Assembly: GCA_900074885.1 (NCBI GenBank)
Contig: FJUW01000011.1
Span: 310,001-374,000 of the forward strand
DNA length: 64,000 nt
Reading direction: 5' to 3'
DNA from: Rhynchosporium graminicola
Lineage: Eukaryota; Ascomycota; Leotiomycetes; Helotiales; Ploettnerulaceae
Part shown: one piece after another, positions 24,370 to 36,900 of the stretch
Layout: each line of letters begins with the position of its first letter
Position numbering within the stretch: the first letter of the stretch is position 1
Program-made: the position numbers and the translations under genes
Notes under the pieces: model-generated
Database searches by the model: none
What the model saw: the letters and a program-made list of their open reading frames with translations, nothing else
What the model was told of the DNA's origin: nothing

Positions 24370-24390
24370 CAGATCAGATCAGATCAGATC
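24370..24390 (+). repeat. Pentanucleotide repeat (AGATC)n
   Basis: About four tandem copies of agatc. Confidence 0.8.
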
Positions 24391-27300
24391 GCGCTGGAAA
24401 GAAACCTTTGGAGATACTCTACTCTAGCCCAGAAATAGAAGTATTCTAACAACAGAATTGCAAATCTTGTCTGTCGTAGTACAAGCACGGGTGGTTCCTG
24501 AGCTGGGCGGTTAGGGATGTGATCTGTGAATTCTGGGATGATAATATGTCCTCGCTGCAGCATTGGTTGATTAGCCGCATGCATGGTGTGCAGGAAAGCC
24601 TCGGGGAGCAAAAAGATGGGATGGATGTTGTGTTGCGAGACTTGAGTGAGCATTTGTGATGTGTCGTGGCTGAATACGATTGGCGGTGTACAGTCTTCCG
24701 TAAAGTGTCCATGATGACGGTTATCCAGCCATATTTACACCTCATCGTCTTGCTTCGTACCATACGCACACTACCAGAGCATCATCAATCAAGCCCCGGC
24801 ACAAAAATTACCTACAGACGCCCAAGTCAACTCCTCCTCAAGCAAAACATACCTTATCGAGCTTATCATATCATCGGGACGATCACGCATTGATCTCCAC
24901 TCACGATAGGAAACATACTTTTTCCGTATCCTTCTTTTCAAGCATAACCTTGTCTCCACAATCCACAATCCACAATCCACATTTCTCAAATACCTCCGTC
25001 GGTATCTGAACGAGTGCAAGGAGCGATGCTTGTCTGCAAGCTCTCTGGCGCGTCTCCGGGGCTTTCTTGTTGAACGTTGTCTGTACCTGTCTGTTCTGCC
25101 CGTCCTGGAGCATGCCGGCTTGCATGCATGCTGCCGGTTTCAAGTCGCTGATCAAACAGGTACAGATGCTCTGTGCCTGACGTGACGGGGGTGTGCTGGG
25201 TTGAAAGCCGAGCGTCGTCACGTTTTTTATGGCATGTGTATGCAGGTTCGTGGTTCTGATGATGGTACTGGATTGGACTTCAGCCTGTGTGGGTTGAGGA
25301 TGGGGACTGAGGGGGGCTATGATAGGTTGGAGGGCGTCTTGAGGGATGTCGTTTTCATGCAGAGTGATGGATGAGGTGTACTTTTTGACTCTGTGGTACG
25401 AAGTATGAAAAAAGAATGCGACTTTGTCAGCGATGACAAAAAGCTGTCCTGCAAGAGATAAGGGGGAAGATTTCCATCTCCGTACTGATCTGGTATGGCC
25501 ATGATTATGATGCAGAATCATCTGAATCGGTACCTCTTTCTGCTCGGACGGATTCTAAAAGAAGAACATTACAACAGACAACCCTCTTACGCTGTCAATG
25601 TTTCCACAAACGGACCATACAAACATTTCACGTACTCCATCTCGGCCGGACCTCTCTCCCTCCGAAGCTCAGCAGTTGAAATAAGAGCTTCTCATGACTC
25701 TTGACGCTTCTGCCGCTACGGGTTCCCTTCCTCCCTCTGGCTTCCAGGGAAAGAGCTGCTCAAGGAAGACGCACATCTTTCGTGTGCACCTACCCTACCT
25801 TGCCTTGCCTGACCTTGCCTTGTCTGCTTCCCTGCTTCTACTGTCACTGCGTGCGTGCGTTCGTGGCTTTGACAGGGAAGGAATGTGGGAGAGAACTTCA
25901 AGGAAGGATCTGAGGCGAGCTGAAGTGATGAGCGTGCTTTCTGGAGGCGAGTTTCATGTTGATGCTTTGCCTAGGAGCAGGAAGCCGTTTTTGGCTCGAG
26001 TTGCAGACCGCTTGATTATCGTGTTGAGTGTTTTGTCGTTATTGACTAGCTCCTATCCGGATTCGGTTTTGAGTACTGAAGATGAAAGCTCATCATCTTT
26101 GAAGGAAGTTTTCAAAAGCCTTATTCACATCACGATTCTCGCCGAGATGTATACTCCTGTAGATTACGCACAACAGAAGTCTTAGATCTGAACCCCTCTC
26201 TATTGCCAGGATATGGTCAGCAATGAAGAAGCATGAATAGAGGGGTATAACCCTGCCTATAACCATAACGAAGATCTTATGACCGTTCAGATCTACCCAC
26301 CGTAGAAGTTTCCGAGCTTGTTGATCGTGATCGTGATAATGATTCCAAAGTCTGGTATTGAACTCGGCATCGCATGAGGGCTTAAATAGCGAAAGGAAAG
26401 TTTTCACCGGATGGACATTAAGTGAGGGCGTTCCGTCGTCTTAGAAAGACCTTCTTGGAAGGTATATCGGTGGCGATTATGCATTGATATCATTGTTATT
26501 TGAGGTATATCACGACTATTGGTCTAGTGCGTCTCGCTGTGTTCGGCATCCAGCTCCGTCTCCCTCTCCGTCGCTGGAATGCAAATGTAGGAGGTGTGCT
26601 GGTATATGCGCCGCAGCGTATTTATGAGCCAGAGCACTGTCTGGTCTTGAAATTGCCAACGCTACAGCGCTGCAAAGCACAGTCGAAGCCTGAGCGGGAT
26701 GGCGAGTCAACGTAAGATAGATTGCACGAGTCAATTATACAGTAATGGAAATTGCTTGTTTTTTTTAGTCCGCACTAGATAGGTCTGTGATCATTGATTT
26801 GAGACTGATAGAAACCCGTTGAGAAATGACGGAAATCGTCGGCCTCATCTTGATGTATGGTATATTTATTGCCTTGATGATATTGGACTTCATGAACATG
26901 ATCGGTACACCGTGGCCGCGGATTTGTACACAGGGACAAAATGAGGCAAACTCCTGTGTCTATTTTAGACGGTTCATAGTACTTGTAATGAGAAGAAATC
27001 TTGAGCTTTGCCCTGGTCCAGGAAATTGACTGGCATCTGTTCAGTCTGTGTTGCTGCTTGTCGGAAATGAACTATCGCCTCGTGGAGATTCTGCACTTTC
27101 TTTTCGGACAGAGGCACTTATGCACCTCAAGTGGACCTTTCTTAAATTGACATTTCTTCTGTCCCGAATCCGGATCTGCACAGCGAGAGGGAACGAAAAG
27201 GTCTGGGGGTTTCATAAATTGCTCGCTTATGCGGATGGCTGGTTGGCTGGCATAAATTCCGATGGTTTTCTCTTTTGTGCATCTTGAATTGTAAACTGGA

Positions 27301-27449
27301 TAAGCCGATCTATCAGATGTGGTTCCAGGCCGTCGCATCGCATCCACAACTGATTCTCCTCCTACAGTAAGTAGTAAGCTGCTCCTCTTCCTTTCAACTT
27401 TTACTCACTGCGGAGGTCTTCTTCTGCCGCCGACTTGACGCGCATCACC

Positions 27450-27479
27450 AAATCCAAATCCAAATCCAAATCCAAATTC
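27450..27479 (+). repeat. Hexanucleotide repeat (AAATCC)n
   Basis: Nearly five tandem copies of aaatcc. Confidence 0.85.
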
Positions 27480-29155
27480 AACCATCTCCAATCCAATCCA
27501 CGGGCCGCCAGCGCCAGCAGTACAGTACCTGTCGCCACCTCACCTAGCCTTGGTTTAAGAAATGATATTAACCCACCCTCCCCCAGTCTCGCCAGTCCAA
27601 ACCAAATTAGCAACAACGGGGACGTCCGGGCTAGCTCCGGCTCTTTCTTCTCTCAATGTTATTGGGAGTGGGCTTAAGACATGCGCGTCCACCAATCAAT
27701 CACCGGGGAGCTCTGAGGATCCTGGTTCCCACAGGTTTTGAAGTACGAAACACGCGCCGGCGACAGACTGGTGTGTTTGGAATCTTTCGATGGAGACTTT
27801 GGAGAGGGAGGTTAGGTTGGGCAGGGGTGGGGTGAGGTGTATTTGCCTTTTGGGGGGATCTGCCGATGTGATGGTCTAGATCTTTTGATTTTTCTTCTTT
27901 GGAGAGGACACGGAGAGAGAGAAACGCTGTGTGGGTGGTGATGAGCAGAATGATGAGAAGATCACTGGTTGAGAGGGGGAGATCCCTGGTAGAGAGGAAG
28001 GATGATGATTACGTATCCGATACACAAATAGGTAGAGATGTATTTACATATCTACAGAGATGCACAGAAAGGAGGAGGTACATGAGCTCGTTGGCGCGGA
28101 TTGCTTCTCCTGCTGTCAATTCATGCCGGATGGTCAGTATGCAAAGATAACTAATTAGTTAGTTACCTCTAGTTAGTTCATAGGCAAGCCTCCGTGTCTA
28201 TCCTCCGCGTCCGGCATCTCTCTCTCACTTCGCTTTGAGGCGGACCAAAGCCAGTCCGCGTACTGCATCGCATCGCATGTGTGTTACTACTGTCAATGTA
28301 GCTGGATCAGTCTTACCGGCCGCTTTGATGGATTGATAGTTTGATAATGACACAGGAACAGAAGGTGAGTCCGCCAGCAAGCAAGCAAGACAAACATGCC
28401 ACTGTTTCTTCTATAACTCACCACAACCACCATCACCAAGCGAGACTGTGTTGAAAGTACCTTTATCTCCACAAGCAGATTACGATTCTAACATCGCGGA
28501 CCTCTCTTCTCACGGCTCGGTCGGGATTGCGTTTGCCGACCAAACCAAAGCAAATCAAATCCATTCATCTGCAGTGCACGTTCTCTTCTCTTCTCTTCTC
28601 CCTTCCTTCTTCATGTCGGCAGTACAAGCGATATCATAATAATACTACTAATTTATAATAATTATAATGAAATATGTGATTATGTGATATGCCCCTTTTC
28701 TCGACACCAGCAGATATCCCACATCCACATCCACATCCACTTCAACATCAACATGAACGAATATCCACACACATCCCATTCCCACTCCATTCCCACTCCC
28801 CCTCCCCCTCCCGCTCCCGGTCTCGCCAGTTTATTCTCCTGTTCCTTCCCTGTCTTTTCTTTCCTTTCCTTCCCTTCTCTTCTCTTCTTTCTTTCATCGA
28901 CTTGGGAGATTACGTGGTTTGTGCACTCTCCGTAGTATCATCCATCATCGGTCCGTGACATCCCTATTCATATTCGTATCCAGGTTCCAGGTTCTAGGTC
29001 CAGGTCCAGGTCCAGGTCCCACGGGTCTTTGGCCCCTCGTCCTCCCTCCCCTCAAGGCGGCTAGATCAGGACGTCTCGGACCACAACTGCCAGGTTTAGG
29101 AGTGGGAGTCTGAGTCTGGGAGGTCAGTCAGTCCCTGAGCAGCAGCAGTGAGTGA

Positions 29156-29187
29156 CTAGGTAGGTAGGTAGGTAGATAGGTAGGTAT
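29156..29187 (+). repeat. Tetranucleotide repeat (TAGG)n
   Basis: About eight units of tagg, with one tagata interruption. Confidence 0.85.
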
Positions 29188-29966
29188 CTGATCCCGGAGG
29201 GAGCTTCCTTGCTCTGTCTGTCTGCTTTGTTGCCCCTCCATCTCTGGATGCTCTCTCTGCCCTGCCCTGCCCTTCCCTCCGGTCTACCGTTCTGCCGGGA
29301 GAAAAAAAGAGTAACAGACACAGACTTTGCGCTGATATCTGATACGAAAGGGAGGTTCCCTAGGATATTACCGTATTCATAAGTTGAATTAGTATGGTAC
29401 GATACTTTATCCTACCTATTAGATTACCGGTAGTATCAACAAACGTCTTGCTGGTTCGGCGCCAAAGAGTAGGAGGAAGTAGGGGCACAAGCACGACTAC
29501 GACTACGACTACGAACTACAACGACCACGAACAAGCGCTTGAAGCAAGCAAGCAAGCAATCATCCAAGCCAAGGCAGGGCAGGGCCACATACTCATTTAG
29601 TACGCAGGCAGATTCGATTCTCTCGCGCTCCTTGAATCTTCCCTGCCTGCATCTTCGATTCTCGACTCTCGACTCTCGACTCAAGCTCCGTCCCTCAACT
29701 CAATTCCCCTGCCACGGCCACTCACTCGTTCACTCACTTCGCCCTGATCGATCAGACCCTCCCTGCGACTTCTCTTCAACCACAGCAATCCATCCACCCA
29801 CCGTATCTTCCCCTGCGATCCTACCTTACCAGCCAGCCATCCTATCAAGCCTATCCCTCCCTCCCCCCGTGGCTTCCCTAGCCAGCCCGCACCTTCCCTC
29901 CCATATCCACCAAACCGCATCCACCTCACCTCATCCACCAAGCTAACCCAAGCCAAGCCAAGCCTA

Positions 29967-29995
29967 CCCTACCCTACCCTACCCAACCCTAACCT
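29967..29995 (+). repeat. TACCC/AACCC array resembling degenerate telomere repeat
   Basis: Four tandem taccc units run into aaccctaacc. The last part equals 1.5 units of the fungal telomere complement CCCTAA, but the array is short and mixed. Confidence 0.55.
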
Positions 29996-30797
29996 TACCT
30001 GATCCTGCCTGGTCCCTCCGGCCACACCAGCGACCCGCCGCGCCCGCGCGCTTTCCTTCTCCCTCATAACCTCCTGGTTCCGCAACTTCAAAACACCTAC
30101 CCTTTCTCTCACACTTCATTCTTGGAAAAATTTACGCTCTCTTTCTTGTCGCAGGTTCGTACCCGATAGCTTCAGCTTCACATTCGCCCAGCCAGCTCGA
30201 AGCACAGTCATCATATCCCCCGGACTCCGATCACGTCTATCAAACATACCTCCCCACCCAACCTTCCATACCCCTTCCATACCGACCGACTACAATCCGC
30301 CATCAGGTCAGGTCCCGCGAAGTCAGGTCAGGTCAGGTCAGGTATTGCCGTGTTTGCGACCGCACCGTCCAACATTCAATCAGTCAATCTTCGGGCCCTA
30401 TTCTTCTTCTCCTTCTAATAATCATCGCCGTCGAGCCGGTCTTTTTCTACATCCCGAGTCGAGTTCTTGCTGGCCTCGAAACTCCTCGAACATCAACCGT
30501 TCCATCTGTCTAGCCCATCTGCTGCATTTCTCATCGGAGCAGGCTCCTTCCAAACCATCCAGAATATCATACACCCTTCCTGTCTCCACCATCTCTCGCT
30601 TCATCGCGTTGCATCGTCTCGTCTCTCGTTGTCCCTCGAGCGGATCTTCAGCTACTACTGCTTCAGTGACGTCGCTGACAAGAGCATCCCAACAATCGGC
30701 TCTTCGCATCACCACATTGACACGGTTTCAATACCGTACTCTTGACGCCATTGTCGTCTTATCAACACTGTAAAGTGGTTGTTCCGGTTCCTTTCGA

Positions 30798-33167
30798 ATG
30801 GCGCATATGATGTATTCGCAGCATCATGCATCGATGGCACCTCCTCAGAAGCCCGAAACATTCATGTTGAGCAGTGAAGCTCAACAATCTCTCCCACAAG
30901 ACGCCCAGGTCGCTCTGCAACAAGTCGACAACCGTAAGTACTTGCCGTCGACTACAGCAAGACCGTGACTGACCTGAATAGTAAAATACTTTTTAATATC
31001 TGCTCCCGTTGACTGGACACCGGATCAGTACATCCGAAGATTTCTTTTACCTACCGGCGAATACGTTTCCTGCGTGTTATGGTATGTCTGTCGTCAAGCG
31101 GAAGGGGACAAGGACTAACCGTAGCAGGAACAACCTCTTTCATATTTCCGGCACGGACATTGTCCGTTGCCTTTCTTTCAGATTTCAAGCCTTTGGCCGA
31201 CCCGTGAAGAACTCGAAGAAGTTCGAGGAGGGTATCTTTTCCGATTTGCGAAACCTCAAGTCCGGCACTGATGCCTCCCTCGAAGAACCCAAAAGTGGAT
31301 TCTTGGATTTCCTATACAAAAACAACTGCATTCGCACACAGAAGAAGCAGAAGGTTTTCTATTGGTACAGCGTACCACACGACAGACTCTTCCTCGACGC
31401 TCTGGAACGCGATCTCAAGAGGGAGAAGATGGGACAGGAGGCCACGACCCATGCCGTCAATGAACCAGCTCTGTCGTTCGAATTCGATTCTTCCCAGTCT
31501 CTTTTCGAGCAACTCACCAAGGCCCAACAAGCGAACTCCTCGTCGTTCTCCGCCCAACAGCCTTCGTACTCACAATCTCAGTCTCAATCGACTTCCCCAG
31601 TGATGCGAGCGATGGATTCAATGCCACCACCACAAATGATACCCCAAGCCATGACGATGCAAGAAGATATGAATCCCATGGCATATCACCAAATGGCAAT
31701 GAGCCAGCAGCAAGTACCGCAACAGATGGTCAAGAGAGAAACAGACTTTGGACGAATTCAGTACAACCAGAATGGCGTTCCAATCTCTCAAACGCACCAA
31801 CGCCATGCTTCCATGCCTGCATACGGTCTAGAGTACTCACCCGCTCCTTCGTTTGTATCATCACAGTATGAGGATTACAGTAATCGCGGAATATCATTCG
31901 AGCCTATCACACCGCCCCAACAAGCTTTGGGAATGGGTGGTGAGCCTGCCTACATTGCGAACGAGGAGACTGGCCTCTACACTGCCATCCCAGACCACAT
32001 GGGAGGTGGAATGCACGGAATGATGCAGCTACCACCTTCAAATCTTTCCGGCCCACAATTCTCCCATGCCACTCGTGGATATGGTGCCAACAATGTCTAC
32101 TCGGTCATTGAGGGATCTCCTACCTACAAGCAGAGAAGACGTCGTTCGTCAATTCCTCCTGGAGTCGCTGCAATGGTTGCTGCTTCCGCGTCTGGCCAAC
32201 AACAACAACAAGCATACACTTCCCATCGGCCATCAGACCTGAGAAGGTCTGTTTCCACATCTGTTGGGCCTGTTGCTGAGGGAGATGAGTCTGGAAATAA
32301 TTCTCCTCCGGGACTCAGCTACAGCAATGGCATGCATCAACTTGCTCAACAACACAAAGATCTGATTGACATGTCGAGACACGGTACTCCCCTCTCCACA
32401 GTTGAAGACAGTCCCGCCATGAACCCAATGGCTCTTCAGCAAAATGACTATGGACACTTGTCCAATGAAGAGCTTTCAGGTGAAGGCTCGATCCATGATT
32501 CTCCCCACATAAGACATTTGCAAGGTCCAAATGGCGTCATGCGAAGAGCTCGGAGCGCTACTTTGATGGAACTTGGTCCCTACCCCCAGAAATCACACTC
32601 ATGCCCTATCCCCACCTGCGGTCGTCTCTTCAAGCGTTTAGAGCATCTCAAAAGGTATGGTTAACATTTCATTTTAATATCCACCGGCTGTCACTTCAGG
32701 CCACTGACATACTCCCCTCCAGACACGTCAGAACACATACCCAAGAAAGACCCTACATCTGCCCCCACTGTAACAAGGCATTCTCCCGATCAGACAACCT
32801 AGCACAGTACGTCCTTCACATTACATATCACTGCACCTGCATCCCAACCCCTTAACCATAATCCAAGACTAACATTCGTTCTTTCAGACATCGTCGTACA
32901 CACGACCGAGGTGATGGCTCTGAAGGCCCATACGGTGGCTACTCGGGAGAAGAAGAAGAATACGAAGGCGAAGATCATCTCGGATCCCTCGAAGAAGCCT
33001 CTCCCAACTCAGAGAACGGGTACCTCCCACCAAGCATGAGTCAAGCTTTCGGTAGCATGCACGCCCAGATGGGTATGTCGATGCCGATGTCGAATGCCGG
33101 CATGGCTGCTCCCAGTCAACTCATATCACACCAGATGATGCAACAGCCGATGCAACAACCGATATAA
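30798..33167 (+). CDS. ste12: Ste12 homeodomain-like/C2H2 transcription factor
   Basis: There are five exons: 30798-30933, 30982-31081, 31128-32654, 32723-32806 and 32888-33167. They give 708 residues. The STE DNA-binding domain starts at about residue 46 ([40 protein letters not shown]) and runs to about 210. A long Gln/Pro/Ser-rich middle follows. Two C2H2 fingers lie at about 570-593 ([19 protein letters not shown]) and 599-621 ([17 protein letters not shown]). This combination is diagnostic for filamentous ascomycete Ste12. Introns split both fingers at conserved positions, and models without these introns lose the second finger. Family knowledge: Ste12 acts in the nucleus downstream of the Fus3/Kss1 (Pmk1) MAP kinase and controls mating, invasive growth and, in pathogens, penetration. 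The start ATG is in frame with the STE domain after a long C/T-rich leader. Fungal ste12 genes can be alternatively spliced near the fingers; this cannot be judged here. Confidence 0.97.
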
Positions 33168-34376
33168 CAATGTTCAATAACCTGACTTGTTTAATTTTCG
33201 CTTCGCTTCGTTTTGGTGCAATTGTCTAGATGGGGTCAAAATATACACACCATTGCGTGTTTTCTACGTAAAAAATCTTTCTGCTTTGGGTTCATGCATA
33301 GCCTTGCGCTTGTATTAGTTGTTCTTGATTACACAGTACACGAGTCTCGGTCAGAGATCGAGGTTGTATACTCTTGCCATTTTGTTTGTTTGGCATGGGG
33401 AAGAATAGGGATGGCCGGTTGGATGGACAGGTCTCGTGGTTTCGGGAGATTACACCGTTCAGAGCTGGATTCTTGCATGAGGCTATGGTTTTTGCGTTAG
33501 CTGGCGCGTGCTGGCTGGTTGGGATTATGGGCTTGGATTGGTGGGATTACTGTCCTTTGCCTTCTGGTGCTTGTCATTTTCTGTAGGGATGGAAATTCTT
33601 TGATTGTTAAGAGAAAGAGTGTTTGGCTCTTTGTTTTTCGAGAGGCATCGTAGGGTTCGAATAAGTGGTCGAGCATTGTCTAGGGATGGTAAGATGATAA
33701 CATTTGTTTGCTCTGATTTTCTTGATTGAATTTCTGCTGAGTGGTAATGAGGACGACGCATATATAGTTGCAATTTTTTTTTTTCATGGCGTTATAGCAT
33801 CGTGCTATGTTTCATGTGTATGGAGAGATGATGAAGAGAGGCAGAGACAAAAGAGCTGGGAGGAGCTCGTGTATAATAAGACAGGATAGTGAAGCATACT
33901 ATAAGATAAAACAAGAAGAGAGAATTGTTATAAGTGAAATAGTATAAATATATCCTTTTCCAATCCCATGGGATATTCAATCGTGACTGGTCCGAGTTTC
34001 TTGTCTTGCTATTCCTTTTGCTGCGCAGGTTTTGGTATTTTATGTCTCATGTCAAGTAGGCTACATCAGGGAAGTGTGAGTGTGATTGGGAATGTGAGTG
34101 AATCAATCACTATGGCTCGGCTGTGATGTGATGTGATGTAATATGATCATACTTACGTTTACGGTCTGATCTGATCTATACAATAGCTAGCTAAAGTGTG
34201 CCCGGCTTCTTCATCCACCTATTTATCGTTTATCGTTCAGATTTTCGTATGTATGATATCTTTGAGGAGGAGCCTTTCGGGACTCGGGAAGATGATGATG
34301 ATAATCGGGATGATGGGGATAGGGATGGGGATTGGTGATTGATTACTTGATCGATGGATATAAACTATATACTTCG

Positions 34377-34417
34377 GTACCTACCTACCTACCTACCTAC
34401 CTACCTACCTACCTACT
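34377..34417 (+). repeat. Tetranucleotide repeat (CTAC)n
   Basis: About ten perfect ctac units. It is the reverse complement of the GTAG arrays seen at 29156 and near 35075. Confidence 0.9.
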
Positions 34418-36689
34418 TTCTTGATCACGATTGTGTTGTCCTAATTTGAAAATAATTTGAAATATGAAGAAAAGGGAAGGGAAGGGATGTTGATTGGGGG
34501 GGGGGTTGGGGGGGTTGGAGTCATGGGAGTTGTCGGGGTAGGTAGTCGAGTGTTTAGCCATGGCCGATGGGTTAGGGGATTCTTGAACGTGGATGGTCTT
34601 GATCTTGGTGGGTTCGTTAGGCGGGAGCGGAGAGGGGTGAGGAGGATGACGAAGGAGCCAGAAAGAGAAAGATATATAGATAGTTCTTTGAGGGAGACGT
34701 TCGTTTTAGAAGGATGTTGAGAGCTCTGCTCTTTCTTGGTTTTGTCGATGCTTGGTTAATAGAAGTTGGTCGTCGGGTCGTCGGGTTTGGGTGTTTGGCT
34801 GGTATTGAGGGAGGTTTGTAACTTATTGTCTTGCGTTGATGGCTTTTGTGGGAGTTTCGGTGTGATTTTTTGATTTTTTTGTTCTTTTGGTTGAGGAGGA
34901 GGAGGAGAGGGAGGGGGAGGGGGTCAGTGAGATCAGGGAGGATAGAGTGCTAGGAATAATAATGTTATCAAGAAACTCTTCTTTTCCTTTGGAGTGACCT
35001 GAGCTCTTGCTTAAAATGGAAAGAGGGAGAGCTTGAGCTCGTTGCATAGACATGGATGGGTGTTGATGTAGATAGGTAGGTAGGTAGGTGATAATTCGGA
35101 TGAGATATTACTTAGGAGTTTCATAGATAGATAGTTGAATATAGTGAGTTTTTGGAAGTAAACGATATACAGATAGATAGATAGATTTTGGTTGGACTAG
35201 ATGACTAGATGACGAGCTTGAGGTAGGTGAAGGAACTTGTGATAGTGAACTGGGTTAGGTGGAAATCAGAATGGAAACGAAAACTAGGAAAAGATTGTAT
35301 TCCTAGATAGTCTTGAGAGTGCAGAGGAGAAAGATATATGTGTAGATGTAATCTCGTGGGGGAGTTTCGTGGTGTTTTTGTGGACTAGTGAGAGAGTAAA
35401 GCTCGCTGCTTTTGTTTACTTCTAAGCTATTAAAGACGCAAGATATACACTGAGTACGCTGTAGATAATAAGCTGAAACAAAGTAAGATTCTGGATATAA
35501 ATAGCACTAATGAGGGCACTAAGTAGTCGACTTGCGTGATTGTTGAAGAGACCTAGATCGTAAGCATATAGTAAAAAATAGGCAAATTAAGCTATGATTT
35601 AGGTAGTAGAGACCTAGGGTAAATGATGCGTTCTTCTACTGTCCGGATGATGCAAATTCAACTCTGGGGAAGAACGAGCTGGCCGGTACGATTTAGAATC
35701 ATAGCTACGATCTAAAGAGCATGAAAATATCATGGGATATTATCCAAAGTTCATAATTTCAATATCTCGTAGATATATGAAATTACTACGAGATTCTTAA
35801 ATCATAAGTGTAACAAAGTATAAGGGCTCTGTCTACTATAAACGATCACCCAGCCTCGTAGTATTACTTGTTTTCAGGTGAAAATCGTCCATTTTGTGAA
35901 TTTTCATATACTGACCAGCTCGAATACACCGAGTCAGACCCCTGAGTTTCTTACTCCGTAACATTGAGACTAGTGAGTGACCTTTCGTTCACAAGCCATA
36001 TATATACTACTGACGGAATACTGTGTAAACAAAGACGAAGGATAAACGACCAAGACTGCGAGGCACAGGGCAGAGATTACCGTCTAACACCCGGTAGGCT
36101 CAAACGCTCGAGTTTATTAATAAGAACTCGCTGGTGCTGTAAAATTCCATGTTATTCTGGATATCAGAGTTTAGCTTGCCAGAAGCGCAGGGGTGATAAG
36201 TCTGGTTGAAACAAGGGGTTCAAATGGCTATCGTCAGGGGCTTTATTGTTGTCGTTGTCGCTAGCGATTTGAACAGAGTTGGAACTGGAATGAGAGCCTG
36301 CTCGATAATCAAGCGTTGACAAATTCAACCGGTGTATTCTGGGTATCTAGGGAGCGATTTCGATGGTAAAGTTACCATTATGAGTCAAGTGTGATGACTG
36401 CAAGGATCGTATCTAGGACGTATGGAAGCTAGTAGATATGGCGGGTGAGAAGGGATTTTGCTCTTTTGACTCTGGAGGAAGTGATCATAGGTGCTGTTGG
36501 GTTCCTCTATACTTCCGAGGAGATAAATGAGGTTCGGATGGCTGTAAAGGCAATTGGAATTGAGATGTGGAAATCGAGAAGATATAAGCTTATCTTGGTT
36601 TGTAAACGGAGTCAAATACCGAGAGTAAAGGATTACGATGTTCTACAATATCACAGGAAATACTCAATTGAACACAAGAGCGGGTCACT

Positions 36690-36900
36690 TATATAAGGGA
36701 ATACGGGCTAGTAAGTCTTAGTATTACGTATATATACTAGCGCAGCCTCAGTACATTAGTTAGTAAAGCTTATAGATATCTTAAGGAGAGTCGAGAGTAG
36801 AAACCTCCTCTTCTTATCTTTTCTTACCTTTATAAGCGTACCTCTTAGTAGTAATAAAATACCTTATATAACCTCCTTGACGTGCCGTAAATTAAGGACG
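36690..36900. other. AT-rich patch, possible RIP-mutated repeat fragment
   Basis: The stretch is rich in TA steps (tatatatacta, cttatataacc) and poor in CA/TG, especially at 36780-36870, unlike its neighbours. No coding remnant or terminal repeats are seen. It could equally be ordinary AT-rich intergenic DNA. Confidence 0.35.

Larger units (their letters stand above)
20696..30797. other. 10-kb gene-free, low-complexity region upstream of ste12
   Basis: No gene is supported on either strand. From about 22700 onward the DNA is rich in purine/pyrimidine-skewed tracts and short tandem repeats: GATCA units at 24370-24390, AAATCC at 27450-27479, CCAGGT at about 28996-29020, TAGG at 29156-29187, TACCC at about 29967-29985 and AGGTC at 30321-30343. 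From about 29550 to 30797 it is strongly C/T-rich, consistent with a long ste12 5' leader. Regulated fungal transcription-factor genes often have long promoters and leaders; transcription start sites cannot be placed here. Confidence 0.5.

Noticed and set aside
25694..26185. 163-codon plus-strand frame in the ste12 upstream region
   Set aside because: Low-complexity Leu/Ser-rich start and no domain; overlapped by equally open frames in other phases.
29539..29956. Long overlapping frames on both strands at the C/T-rich leader
   Set aside because: Open only because the DNA is pyrimidine-rich; translations are simple-sequence.
33640..33665. ggttcgaat resembling a tRNA B box
   Set aside because: No A box, acceptor stem or cloverleaf could be formed around it.
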